From contig OX336339.1 in NCBI GenBank assembly GCA_946902875.1, positions 800,397-864,396 on the forward strand: a DNA stretch of 64,000 nucleotides. Direction: 5' to 3'. The DNA comes from Nematopogon swammerdamellus. Its lineage: Eukaryota > Arthropoda > Insecta > Lepidoptera > Adelidae. Each line of letters opens with the position of its first letter. Position 1 is the stretch's first letter. Of the stretch, positions 41,042 to 50,830 are shown one piece after another. The translations under genes were made by a program, and so were the position numbers. The notes under the pieces were generated by a model. It saw only the letters and a list, made by a program, of their open reading frames with translations. It ran no database searches and had not been told where the DNA came from.

Positions 41042-41452
41042 ATGAAGTTCACGAAAGCGAATATGAGAGCTTGTTTTATCGGTACTACTATGGCCGCTGC
41101 TCTGACGAACTTGCTTCCCTTATCTGTCCTCCTCCTGTTCGCTTTCGCCAAACCCGCCATACTCTACCGGCATCCCTTTGTAGTCGACAGAAGAGATCTT
41201 CGAACTGCACGATTCTCTAAATCGTTCTTGTGCCGCACTGCAAAGGTGTGGAACGGGCTGCCAGGGAATATCTTTCCCCACTCCTACAATCCACGGATCT
41301 TCAAATCGCGGGTTAATAGCCTTTCCCCAGCAACATTAGTCCACCTCCAAGCCGGACTGGCACCTCCTCGGCGGTGAAATTGGCTGAGCCTAAGTCTTCG
41401 ACCTCGGGCGGAGCCACCCAGTTAGGAAGCAATAAAAAAAAAAAATATATAT
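41042..41452 (+). pseudogene. Jockey-type LINE C-terminus
   Basis: After a decayed start, LYRHPFVVDRRDLRTARFSK and SFLCRTAKVWNGLPGNIFPH lead to YNPRIFKSRVNS, the ending of Jockey-like LINE proteins. It ends in AAGCAATAAAAAAAAAAAT. The homologous piece at 51879-52379 is better kept. A repeat C start (AAGTGTGAGTGAGAATCTCG) lies just upstream. Confidence 0.65.
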
Positions 41453-41639
41453 ATATATATAATGACGAAGCAGTTATGCACTTTCATGAGGTAGAGGTTT
41501 CATGTTTGAGCTATTTTGAATTATATAAGTTTGACGCCTCGGTCTGTGTCTGTGTGTCTGTCTGTATGTATGTGTGTCTGCGGCATAGTAGCTTTGAAAC
41601 GGATTGATCGTTTTAATGCGGTTTTATTTTATTATATAC

Positions 41640-41855
41640 AAGCTGTGCCCGCGGCTCCGCCCGCTCTCATATTTCACTTCACTGCTAACCTCATAAGCCA
41701 TTTAGCGTGATAGTAAGTAGCCTATAGTTGATGGGAAGAATCAAGCTATCCGTAGAATTTTGTTTTATTAAAATCGGTTTAGTGGTTCTCGAGTTATAAG
41801 CGGACAGACAGACACTCAGACAGACAGAAAGCAGACGTTGGATTTTATTATAGGT
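41640..41855 (+). mobile_element. repeat F copy
   Basis: AGCTGTGCCCGCGGCTCCGC, ACTGCTAACCTCATAAGCCA, CAAGCTATCCGTAGAATTTT, and reversed AATCCAACGTCTGCTTTCTG near the end. The copy nested at 58267-58497 is its mirror image. Confidence 0.7.
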
Positions 41856-42290
41856 AAGGATAAGGAGGTGGTTAAACCTGCGTGGTTCTTCGCTATATTT
41901 GTAATCAAGTAATCAATTAATATTAAAATTACGTCTCTTAAAAAGCTTGTAAAATCACAAAAAATAACCCCCTTAAAGGCGTCGGCGGCGGATCGCTAAG
42001 AAAATGAAATAAAAATCGGAGCTGCGCGGTTATTTACTTAGCGGTCCGCCGACTCCTTTTTTCTGTCTATAAGCCTGAAATTTATTTTATAGATTAAATG
42101 CATTGATAAATATGCAATATTTGCAAAACTTAAAAAAGTCAAACTCGAAACCGAGAATTGAACTCGAACCTCCGGATTGCTAGACCGAGGGTCTTAGCCA
42201 CTTGGCTATGGAAGCTGTAACTAAACGGAAATTATTTTTAAGTTTTGAAGAGTTATTATTTACTGGGTCGGGGGTTTTCAAAACTTGTAA
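41856..42290 (+). mobile_element. repeat G copy with tRNA-like insert
   Basis: CGTGGTTCTTCGCTATATTT, TAATCAAGTAATCAATTAA, the internal hairpin block (GCGGTCCGCCGACTCC) and the end GGGTCGGGGGTTTTCAAAA. The segment 42060-42240 is foreign to it. Confidence 0.55.
42144..42222 (-). pseudogene. tRNA-like sequence (SINE head or tRNA pseudogene)
   Basis: On the minus strand CCATAGCCAAGTGGCTAAGA resembles an A box/D arm and GGTTCGAGTTCAATTCTC a B box/T arm. The acceptor stem does not pair and the anticodon arm is poor, so it is not a working tRNA gene. Confidence 0.5.
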
Positions 42291-42349
42291 TTAAACTTTT
42301 GACTAGAATATTTTTATACCTAAATACCGCATATTATACTTATTTCGCA

Positions 42350-42456
42350 ATTTCAGACCTAGCACTTTTGAAGATGGTGGCGTAGATAGCGAAAAGCGTA
42401 CCCCGTTTTAAGGCTAAAAAAATAAAACTAGACGACCTCTCTCTTCGACAGCCAGT
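42350..42456 (+). other. 5' region of the glycine-rich protein gene
   Basis: ATTTCGCAATTTCAG at 42341-42355 is a fair splice acceptor, so the 5' UTR may begin in an upstream exon. Otherwise the transcript starts within this stretch, for which I see no clear TATA box. The start codon context is GCCAGTATGA. Confidence 0.3.
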
Positions 42457-43784
42457 ATGAAACTGACGTGGTTGTTGGTGGCGGCGGCGGTGGCGCTGGT
42501 GTCGGCGCAGGCGCGCGAGACGTACGGGCCGGTGCTGCGCGCGCTCGTGCCCGCGGAGGCTGCGCAGACGCAACAGGAAGTCGCCCAGATTCAGGCACCT
42601 CTCGTCAGGAAGAAGAGAAGCCTGCTGCTCCTCGGTCTGTGTATTAATTTGTTTGTTTATTGATTTTATTGCTTCAAAAAAGACTTAACAGTAATAATCA
42701 CATTAGAACATTTACATGAGGTGCAAAGGCGGACTTATCCCTTACAGCGATTTCTTCCAGTTAACCTTTTTAGAGTCGATTAATAAGTAGGTAGTAGCAA
42801 AAGAGTCGATAATTGAAAATTAAATAATTAATATTTGAACATTCTGTACATTGACAACATTTGCGAATAAATTAATTGGAGGGTCGAAGGATAAGTGATG
42901 CATTAGATCTTTTTTCAGGGTTCCGTATTAAATATATACTTTTTAATAATACATGCAAGCACATGCTAATTAAATAAAAGATTCTTTCAATTCTTTCTTC
43001 TTTCTTTATCTCTTTCCTTCTTTCTTTCTTTCTTTTTTAGGGTTCCGTATCCGGTACGGGACCCTATTACTAAGCCTACGTCGTCTGTCTGTCTCTCTGT
43101 CTGTCCGAGGGCTGTATCTGTTGAACCGTAATAGATAGCCCGTTGAAATTTTCACAGAATATGTGTTATTTATTATGGAAAAAGTAAAAAATTCACTGGG
43201 GTTCCCATAGAAGAAACCAAAAAGTGTATGCGCGTGCGCCATCTACCGAAAAGATTATGAAGCTTTTGAACTAATCATGACATTTAACTAATATGAAGCA
43301 TTTCATAACACGCCATAGATGGCGTCAGTGGCGCTAGCCATGACATGGCGATACGGAACCCTCGGTGCGCGAGTTCGCCTCGCACTTAGCCGGGTTTCTT
43401 TTTTCTTTTTTCGTTTCTTTGTTTATTTAAGTATGCTCATATACTAAATTAATGTTCTCAGGTGGTCTCGGCTTGGGTGCCGCCGCTCTCGGGGCCGGCG
43501 CTATCGGGTTGGGCGCTATCGGCGCCGGAGCCCTTGGTCTGCGCGCATTGGGCGCGGTCAAGTTAGGTGGCAGCTTCGGCGGAGGCTACGGCGGCGGCGG
43601 CGGCGTCGGCTTTGGAGGGGGCTACGGCGGGGGGTACGGGGGTTACGACGGCGGTTACGGAGGTCACGGCGGAGGTCTCGGTGGAGGTTACGGCGGAGGT
43701 TTGCGCGGAGGCTTCAGCGTTGGTTACGGCGGAGGCTTCGGCGTTGGTTACCGCGGTGGCTACGGCGGAGGGTACGGCGGTTGA
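42457..43784 (+). CDS. secreted glycine-rich protein, two exons (42457-42634, 43462-43784)
   Basis: The predicted product has 166 residues. Residues 1-19 (MKLTWLLVAAAVALVSAQA) are a clear signal peptide. A hydrophilic spacer follows (Arg20-Val50), then RKKR (51-54), a furin-type cleavage site, then SLLLLG and a hydrophobic Gly/Ala/Leu stretch (60-97). From about residue 98 to the end the chain is Gly-Gly-Tyr repeats. Exon 1 ends in phase 1 at CTCG|GTCTGT, exon 2 starts at TTCTCAG|GTGGT, which restores a Gly codon. Composition suggests a structural extracellular protein such as a cuticle, silk-like or eggshell component, or a processed glycine-rich peptide; I do not recognise the family. The start is set by the signal peptide. 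GC content is well above that of the surroundings. Intron 42635-43461 holds mobile sequence. Confidence 0.8.
42663..42775 (-). mobile_element. LINE-L tail fragment in the intron
   Basis: GGTGCAAAGGCGGACTTATC and GCGATTTCTTCCAGTTAACC are reversed LINE-L words, as at 33060-33115 and 63690-63740. Confidence 0.5.
43036..43405 (-). mobile_element. repeat C copy in the intron
   Basis: GGGTTCCGTATCCGGTACGG, GAACCGTAATAGATAGCCCG, CGCCATAGATGGCGTCAGTG and CTCGCACTTAGCCGGG are present. It lies antisense to the host gene, between donor and acceptor, and leaves both splice sites intact. Confidence 0.85.
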
Positions 43785-43817
43785 TACCATTCGTAAGTAG
43801 GATTGTTCAAAAGTGTA

Positions 43818-43823
43818 AATAAA
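43818..43823 (+). terminator. polyadenylation signal AATAAA
   Basis: AATAAA lies 34 bases after the stop codon of the glycine-rich protein gene. It is followed by ACAATATCACATAATC, then the mariner-type palindrome 40 bases further on. Confidence 0.6.
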
Positions 43824-44528
43824 ATACAATATCACATAATCATTTATTCATCAGTAATATATACAGGGTGTCCCAGAAACCGACGATAATCCTTTAACAG
43901 GAGATAGGGCTGCTAATTACCTCTCAGAATATCTAATTTTAGGTTTAGTAAAAATGGCTTAGTTTTTGAGATATTGTCATTTTTGTAAAAATCCAAAATT
44001 TTCTCCCTCAGCTAATTTTTTTAAATGCCACAAGTACAAATGTAAGATTTTCTTAAATCTAGTTATTATCAAATATTTCTGAAAAGTAAGGCTTTCACAC
44101 GGTATAATTTATTTTTTCATGTTTAATCCTGTTTAGCTGAAAAACGACTTAAGAGCCACATGTTAAAAAAATTTCAGCCTCATCCCTTGAGTTTGGCCCT
44201 TCGCGGTAAAAAAAAATTACTACACTAAAGTGGCATTATGCAACAGAAATACGTCCATCTAATGTAGTTTTTAAAATGGTACATCACTTACCGATTTGCC
44301 CAATAATTTATGAGATATTGTTATTTAGCAGCAAAAGGACCTCGGAATTTGATAACTGTTCTACCAACTACGAATTGGAATAAAATAAACACTTGAAGTA
44401 AATTGGTCTTTATTAACCTGTTAAAGTAGATGTTCAAATTGTTTACCACCTGCACAAATGCTAGCTCGACTCGAATGCCCGGTTGATGCATCGAGCAAGT
44501 ACTCGATGCAAGTGCAGATACGTCCACC

Positions 44529-44683
44529 TATGCTATGTAGTTTGTGTTTTCCGTCCAGTTGAGTGTAGCTGGCACGACTGAAGGGAAGCACTGACGTGGC
44601 ACCAAGTTCACCCGGTGTTATGGGCTGACATCACGGATGTTGTAGGTGATGTAGCCAACCATGTCAGTTTACATTTAAAAAAT
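44529..44683 (+). mobile_element. SINE-B inside the left palindrome arm
   Basis: GTTTGTGTTTTCCGTCCAGT to ACCATGTCAGTTTACATTTA, without head. The mirror copy is at 45177-45336. Confidence 0.85.
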
Positions 44684-44869
44684 AACCTGAGCTACTGCCG
44701 TAATTCTTTCTTTGAGCTCTATCAAGTTTTCCACCGGTTTCCCGTAAACTTTTTCTTTGAAATAGCGCCAATAATAAAAATGTAACGGATTTAAATCCGG
44801 TGATCTAGACGTCCAGTCTATCTGTGGGGATGCAAGTGGCTAGGAGGCCAAAGACGTCCGTTGAATTGT

Positions 44870-45175
44870 AGATACTTTAGACGGGCGAATTATCTTGAGT
44901 TTCTGCAACAGGAGCTTCAGAGCCTTTTAGAAGATGTACCATTGGCCATACGGAGGTGGTTGCAAAATGATGGGGCAGCCATCATTTTGCCCATTACGCT
45001 AGAGAAGTGCGTAATTTTTTAGACCAAGCAGTTCCCCACAGATCGATCGGACGTCTCGGTCACCGGATTTAAATCCGTTAGATTTTTATTATTGGGGCTA
45101 TTTAAAAGAAAAAGTTTACGGGAAACCGGTGGAAAACTTGATAGAGCTCAAAGAAAGAATTACGGCAGTAGCTCA
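44870..45175 (+). pseudogene. mariner/IS630-type transposase, C-terminal half, broken
   Basis: In one frame: YLEFLQQELQSLLEDVPLAI then RRWLQNDGA, where QNDG carries the second catalytic Asp of DDE transposases. In a second frame: AHYAREVRNFLDQAVPHRSI. In a third: RSPDLNPLDFYYWGYLKEKV and YGKPVENLIELKERITA, with the third catalytic Asp in SPDLNP. Two frameshifts and a short deletion between HRSIGR and RSPD make it inactive. The left arm (44700-44825, minus strand) repeats the last block as RSPDLNPLHFYYWRYFKEKV. The N-terminal half, with DNA-binding domain and first Asp, is absent. Confidence 0.8.
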
Positions 45176-45176
45176 A

Positions 45177-45336
45177 GTTTTTTTTTTATGTAAACTGACA
45201 TGGTTGGCTACATCTCCTAAAACATCCGTGATGTAAGCCCATAACACCGGGTGAACTTGGTGCCACGTCAGTGCTTCCCTTCGGTCGTGCCGACTATAGT
45301 GAACTGGACGGAAAACACAAACTATTTACATAGCAT
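45177..45336 (-). mobile_element. SINE-B inside the right palindrome arm
   Basis: ATGTAAACTGACATGGTTGG to ACTATTTACATAGCATAGG. It is reversed relative to the left-arm copy and lies at the mirror position, just after the transposase end. Confidence 0.85.
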
Positions 45337-46221
45337 AGGTGGACGTATCTGCACTTGCATCGAGTACTTGCTCGACGCTTCAACCGGGCATTTGTGAGAA
45401 GATCTCGAGCTAACATTTGTGCAAGTTGTAACAATTTGAACATCTACTTTAACAGGTTATAAAGACCAATTACTTCAAGTGTTTATTTTATTCCAATTCG
45501 TAGTTGGTAGAACAGTTATCAAATTCCGAGGTCTTCTTGCAGTTAAATAACAATATCTCATAAATTATTGGGTAAGTTATGTACCATTTTAAAAACTACA
45601 TTAGATGGGCGTATTTTTTTTTTGCATAATGCCACTTTACTTTAGTAATTTTTTTTTTTCACCGCGAAGGTCCAAACTCAAGGGATGAGGCTGAAAAATT
45701 TTTAATATGTGGCTCTTAAGTCGTTTTTCAGCTAAACAGGAATAAACATGAAAAAATAAATTATACTGTGTGAAAGCCTTACTTTTCAGGAATATTTGAC
45801 AAAAACTAGATTTAAGAAAATCTTACATTTGTACTTGTGGCATTTAAAAAAATGAGCTGAGGGAGAAAATTTTGGATTTTTACAAAAATGACAATATCTC
45901 AAAAACTAAGCCATTTTTACTAACCCTAAAATTAGATATTCTGAGAGGTAATTAGCAGCCCTATCTCCTGTTAAAGGATTATCGTCGGTTTCTGGGACAC
46001 CCTGTATGTACACAATAGTTTAATATCACTTATTTATCACACAAATGCTAAGTCTGAATCGTCAAAATAAATAAATAAATTATTAAATCAATAAATCACA
46101 TAAGCTCTCCAATATATACGTATATTATAAAAAAATATCTGATTGGCAAATATTACCACAACAGTTAACCATCGGTTGACGAGTATGTGCTGACAAATTA
46201 AATATCGTGAACTTTTTTATA

Positions 46222-47067
46222 AATCTCTTAGGCGCATAATTGCGTTGCCATACTGGTGATAACATAATTTCATGGTCGTACTGGTGATAACATAATATCG
46301 TTGTCATACTGGTGATAACATAATTTGCGTTGCCGTAGTGGCGTTAACACAAATTGCTTTGCCATACTGATGATAACATAATATCGTTGTCGTACTGGTG
46401 ATAACATAATTTCATGGTTGTACTGGTGATAACATAATTTGCGTTGCCGTAGTGGCGTTAACACAAATTGCTTTGCCATACTGATGATAACATAATATCG
46501 TTGTCGTACTGGTGACAACATAATTTCATGGTTGTACTGGTGATAACATAATTTGCGTTGCCGTAGTGGCGTTAACACAAATTGCTTTGCCATACTGATG
46601 ATAACATAATATCGTTGTCGTACTGGTGATAACATAATTTCATGGTCGTACTGGTGATAACATAATATCTATGTCATACTGGTGATAACATAATTTGCGT
46701 TGCCGTAGTGGCGTTAACACAAATTGCTTTGCCATACTGATGATAACATAATATCGTTGTCGTACTGGTGATAACATAATTTCATGGTTGTACTGGTGAT
46801 AACATAATTTGCGTTGCCGTAGTGGCGTTAACACAAATTGCTTTGCCATACTGATGATAACATAATATCGTTGTCGTACTGGTGACAACATAATTTCATG
46901 GTTGTACTGGTGATAACATAATTTGCGTTGCCGTAGTGGCGTTAACACAAATTGCTTTGCCATACTGATGATAACATAATATCGTTGTCGTACTGGTGAT
47001 AACATAATTTCATGGTCGTACTGGTGATAACATAATATCTATGTCATACTGGTGATAACATAATTTG
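46222..47067 (+). repeat. minisatellite with 28-29-bp monomers and 370-bp higher-order unit
   Basis: Monomers such as TGGTGATAACATAATTT preceded by CGTTGTCGTAC or CATGGTTGTAC alternate in a fixed order of four (about 114 bases). Three of these plus one extra monomer make a unit of about 370 bases that occurs twice. The two 121-residue minus-strand frames (MLSPVRQRYYVIIS...) are almost the same because of this period and are not genes. Bases 46007-46221 before it are AT-rich and empty. Confidence 0.9.
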
Positions 47068-47402
47068 CAGTAGCTCAGTGGTGCGGTCAGTCGACTGTCG
47101 ATCGGGATCATAAGCACCGCTCGACTGTTGGAGGCTGACCGTGGTTCGGCTTCCACGTAAAACTATAGGTCCCTTCCCTTATCACCTTACTAGGTGGTAG
47201 GGTTTAACTCGCCCGGGTTGTTACCACCGCACTGCATGAAAGGTCGGTTTAAACATATATGTAAATAGTTCCTATTTTCCGTCCAGTTCAGTGTAGCCGG
47301 CACGACCGAAGGGAAGCAACTGACATGACACCTAGTTCACCTGGCTTTCATCACGGATATAGTAGGTGATGTAGCAAACCGTGTTAGTTTCCATAAAAAA
47401 AA
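47068..47402 (+). mobile_element. SINE-B with shortened 5S-like block
   Basis: It begins at the last minisatellite monomer: GCAGTAGCTCAGTGGTGCGG (A box), a 5S-like remnant (AAGCACCGCTCGAC), GGTTCGGCTTCC (B box), body and GTTAGTTTCCATAAAAAAA. The middle of the 5S-like block is deleted. Confidence 0.85.
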
Positions 47403-47485
47403 CTGTGCCTCAGCTGAGCGGTTTCCGGTTGTCATCGTGTGCGATGATGTAAAATTTTGTATTGTATGCTCAACTGGTGGTGATT
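47402..47485 (+). mobile_element. LINE tail fragment
   Basis: CTGTGCCTCAGCTGAGCGGT and TTCCGGTTGTCATCGTGTGC match the tail at 1100-1140. Confidence 0.5.
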
Positions 47486-47486
47486 T

Positions 47487-47857
47487 TTTTTTTATGTAAT
47501 CCGGTATGAGTGGCTGAGTCGGAGGGGACAAAGCACATGCTCCGACCAGCCAACATAACCTCCGAGAAGGTAGGAGCCATACCGGAGACTTCCCTGGATT
47601 GCTGGCTATACTGGACTAGAGGAGAACACAACCGAGGCTGCTATGCGGACATCTTACATCCAGTACGGTGCTACCAACCCAGTCGGCTACAGTTTGAGCC
47701 TACCACCTAGTAAGGGGCAAGGGAAGGGACCTACAGTTTTACACCGGTTCCGAACGGTGAAGCAGCAGGTGTAGGTATGCACGCAATTTTTTTCCAATTC
47801 GAACCTCGGACCTCTCGTATGAGAAGCCGATGCACAAACCACTCGGCCACCCGCCGC
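47487..47857 (-). mobile_element. SINE-A, full length with intact tRNA-like head
   Basis: The head on the minus strand reads GGTGGCCGAGTGGTTTGTGC (A box, Leu/Ser-tRNA style), then CTTCTCATACGAGAGGTCCG and GAGGTTCGAATT (B box). The body and poly-A end lie at 47487. This is the best preserved head of the family in the window. Confidence 0.85.
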
Positions 47858-47924
47858 TGGAATAAATGTCTTTCTTTCTTTCTTTCTTTCAAATCCTGTT
47901 CATACGTATGTTTTCAATTTTCAG

Positions 47925-47974
47925 GTGAACCTACGAACAACGACCCAGTCAACCATTATTATAACTTTACATAG
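47925..47974 (+). other. possible terminal exon (EPTNNDPVNHYYNFT)
   Basis: A good acceptor (ATGTTTTCAATTTTCAG, preceded by a pyrimidine-rich (TTTC)n) is followed by GT and 15 sense codons ending in a stop: EPTNNDPVNHYYNFT. The exon needs one base from the previous exon, the same phase as the donor at 42634, and both give Gly at the joint. It could be an alternative last exon of the glycine-rich protein gene or belong to another gene. Confidence 0.3.
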
Positions 47975-48169
47975 TTGTATGGTCGTTTTCATCACCTCTT
48001 CCGCTTAAGGCCCAGTCAACCCGTATTCACCCGTACTCCTCTTTCAAGGCGCCGCTTTCGCTGGTTGGAGTAGGATGCAACACAATCAATCAATCTAAAA
48101 TTAGGTTTTTATTTTTTTATTCCAAAACTACGAATCGAAACAAAAAAGTAAAAAGCTACGGATTTAGAT

Positions 48170-48430
48170 ATATATTCAACAAATAAAATATAGTTTTTCC
48201 AAAGCCCTGATTTAGTCACGTTGCCTTAAATACGTTTTTATAACTAAATTCAGAGGCATATGTGTTCATGATTTATTTTCTATAGAGCGAAGTTAATACT
48301 TCATCTATCAGCGATGTGCGCTGATAGATGAAGTATTACATATATTAAAACTGAATCTGTCAGGTGAGTAATATTGGTGGTAAACTTCTTGAAATTCGAG
48401 TCAGACGCAGACTCACGTCACCTTAAATCT
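48170..48430 (+). repeat. repeat I copy with 19-bp perfect hairpin
   Basis: AACAAATAAAATATAGTTTT, TAGTCACGTTGCC, AATTCAGAGGCATATGTG and CTTGAAATTCGAGTCAGACG are shared with 21290-21580. Positions 48295-48313 and 48319-48337 pair perfectly (AATACTTCATCTATCAGCG) around ATGTG. Bases 48431-48756 after it hold no gene that I recognise. Confidence 0.65.
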
Positions 48431-48759
48431 CGTCCTTCAGTATTTTATGTGTCGGTCAAACAGGCGCTGCTCACACGTTTAGCCACATTTGAGCCGGAGG
48501 TGTTGAAAACGGCCGTTATAACAAATTTCCATTTATAAGGTTCCGTACTTGTCACAGACAACCGCCAAGCCATCTCAGGAATGAAATATTAATTTGAAAT
48601 GTGTTTTCATGTTCAATCTGTAAAATATAATAATATTACATCAACAATATTCAAAATCACGGATGTTTTATTTCGACGACCGACTAACCTTCACACGCTC
48701 GGTCCTACTTTTAAGTTTATTTTTTTTTTCAAAATTAGGTAAATAATTATGTTATTTAT

Positions 48760-49118
48760 GTTATATCGCTCAGCGAGCTATGGAAAGAGCAATGCTCGGC
48801 ATTTCTTTGACCGATAAAATCCGTAACGACGTGATACATCAAAGAACTAAGGTAGTCCACATTGCTAAGAAAATAAACAAGCTGAAGTGGCAGTGGGCTG
48901 GGCACATCTGTCGTAGACCCGACAACCGATGGGGTTGACGGGTGCTCGAATGGAGGCCACGTACAAGCAAACGTAGCGTGGGACGCCCCCCGGCTAGCTG
49001 GACAGATGACCTAAAAAAGGTAGCCGGGAGTGGATGGATGAGAAGAGCGGAAGACCGCGTGTGGTGGCGTGCCTCGGGAGAGGCCTATGTCCAGCAGTGG
49101 ACCGATACAGGCTGATGA
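48760..49118 (+). pseudogene. RTE-type LINE C-terminus
   Basis: The frame reads RAMERAMLGISLTDKIRNDV, VHIAKKINKLKWQWAGHICR, a stop in place of Trp (TGA at 48936-48938), then SVGRPPASWTDDLKKVAGSG, VWWRASGEAYVQQWTDTG and stop. This is the characteristic end of RTE-clade proteins, as is the short tail (TGATGATGA). It is 5'-truncated and inactive. Its last 50 bases occur alone at 22014-22063. Confidence 0.8.
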
Positions 49119-49204
49119 TGAATTATGTTATTTCACTAATATTCCATGCATCATACAGAGTATTTTGAAAAACATAAATTCAGAACTATTACGGAAATAT
49201 TGTG

Positions 49205-49320
49205 AAAGATTTGTGGGGCTATAGGAAGTCTCCAGTTTGGCACCGTCTCGGAAATGATATTTGCTGGTCGGAACATGTGTTCAGGCCCGTCTGATGCAGG
49301 TACCCGTACCGGATAACATT
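49205..49320 (+). mobile_element. SINE-A 3' fragment
   Basis: AGGAAGTCTCCAGTTTGGCA, TTTGCTGGTCGGAACATGTG and CCGGATAACATTAAAAA. A short repeat C start (GCGGTCAAGTGTGAGTC) follows at 49332. Confidence 0.65.
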
Positions 49321-49376
49321 AAAAATTTAAAGCGGTCAAGTGTGAGTCAAACTCGCGTGGAGAGGGTTACCTGCTG

Positions 49377-49640
49377 TACTCCGGTATGGGTGGCTGAGTC
49401 AGATGGGCCAAAGCACATGCTCTGACTAGCCAATATCACCTCCGAGAAGGTAGGTGCCATACCGGAGAATTCCCTGGATTGCTGGCTATACTGGACTAGA
49501 GGAGAACACAACCGAGGCTGCTATGCGGCCATCTTACATCCAGTACGGTGGTACCAACCAAGTCGGCTACAATTTGAGCCTACCACCTTGTAAGGGGCAA
49601 GGGAAGGGACCGGTTCCAAACGGTCAAGCAGCAGGTTTAG
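49377..49640 (-). mobile_element. SINE-A body, reversed
   Basis: CTCCGGTATGGGTGGCTGAG to AAGGGACCGGTTCCAAACGG and CAAGCAGCAGG. It lies head to head with the fragment above. The tRNA-like part is missing. Confidence 0.8.
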
Positions 49641-49829
49641 ATTTTAGCCGTATATTCCCTTTTTTTTTTATTTTACACTAAGTAGTTTCGGAGATAATGG
49701 GGAGGTAGAATGCTCGATTTTCGTATATTTTCTAAATCTTTTAAACTATGTATTTTAAAATTGTAAAAAAAAAATTTCTTTTAACGAGCCCTTTCATTTG
49801 ATGCGTTAAATGTGGCACTTGAAAAAAAA

Positions 49830-50180
49830 ATCACTTTCTAATTAGTCCCCCAAAATTGACCCCCATAATCGAAATTCGTTCATTTACGCTTGATTTAAAC
49901 TTTAACTCTATACGTGTACCAAATTTGAACTTTTTTTTTCAAACAGACAGACAGACAGACACAAGAGCGATCCTATAAGGGTTCCGATGCAGCGCTGAGT
50001 CTAGTGAAATCTTCACTAGATTCAGCGTAGGCTGTGTCCAGCCAGTCATTGGTTTTCTTATTCTGAAATTGTTTAAATGTGTGTTTTAATAATGTAATAA
50101 TGAAGAGGCAAAATAAATATTTCTTATTTCTTACTTATTATTTCTTATTTTCTCTTTTTAGGTACGGAACCCTAAAACAC
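49830..50180 (+). mobile_element. repeat C-related tail with a LINE tail inserted
   Basis: TAATTAGTCCCCCAAAATTG, (CAGA)n and ATCCTATAAGGGTTCCG are separated from TTTTTAGGTACGGAACCCTA by 49988-50158, which ends AAATAAATATTTCTTATTTC, a LINE-like 3' end. Positions 50181-50754 show no gene. Confidence 0.5.
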
Positions 50181-50754
50181 GGCACCTCGCTTTTGTATCG
50201 ATGTGTTCGGAGTGGTGTTATTGGCCGCTGGTTACCTGACATACAAATTGTGCCCACAAACCCGCCCGTGCCATTTCCTTATACAAATGTAAAAATAAAA
50301 CTCAATCTCAAACCCATCTGTGACTGAAACCTCTAAGGAAAACTCATTACTAAGTAGGAAGGTAGAACGTGAATTGCGCTGAAGCCTCCCGAAGGAGATG
50401 AATAACCGACACGTATCGACGAACATGAACGAACGTGTGTTCCATTTTCAAAAGTTAAAGTAAGCTGTAGAACTCTGTCATGCTAACTAGCTTACCATCC
50501 ACCCTACCAAACCCAACACACTGAAATCAAGCATTAGTGCGATATGGTTCTTTAGTATATGTGTACAATGTTGATATCGATCGTACCGCCAATATACATA
50601 CCGATAGAAGTAATATTTTATATATCCATACCTACTTACCATACCAGGGTTTAGGGTGAACTTTTGTTCACGATCAAATGCAGAATTGTCTTGTATTTAG
50701 CTAATAATAAAAAAAGTGATAGGTACAAACGAGGTACGTTCGTTTATTTTTTAA

Positions 50755-50830
50755 AACCCGACGCAAAAAAAGGGATGTTATAAGTTTATTTTTAGTGTGC
50801 TCGAGGTCGTAGCCTCAAGCGCAGTCAATT
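50755..50830 (+). mobile_element. repeat G 5' fragment
   Basis: AAACCCGACGCAAAAAAAGG, GATGTTATAAGTTTATTTTT. Confidence 0.55.

Larger units (their letters stand above)
43864..46004. mobile_element. mariner-type palindromic element, 2141 bp
   Basis: The ends are CAGGGTGTCCCAGAAACCGA and its complement, with TA on each side (43862-43863, 46005-46006), as in Tc1/mariner elements. The two arms of about 960 bases are reverse complements of each other over their whole length. They include a SINE-B at matching positions. The unpaired centre (about 44830-45050) and the right arm code for the last half of a transposase. The left arm is an inverted copy of the 3' part. Confidence 0.85.

Noticed and set aside
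42144..42222. A tRNA gene
   Set aside because: A and B boxes are present but the acceptor stem does not pair, so I list it only as a tRNA-like pseudogene or SINE head.
43563..43835. Frames in other phases over the glycine-rich exon (Ala/Thr/Val-rich)
   Set aside because: They are shadows of the GGN-rich coding sequence; only the Gly-Tyr frame joins to a signal-peptide exon with consistent splice phase.
46270..47005. Two 121-residue minus-strand frames with almost the same sequence
   Set aside because: They arise from the 370-base period of the minisatellite and lack any protein features.
46222..47067. Regular repeats that could be taken for a CRISPR array
   Set aside because: The units are head-to-tail monomers with no unique spacers, in a eukaryotic context; it is a minisatellite.
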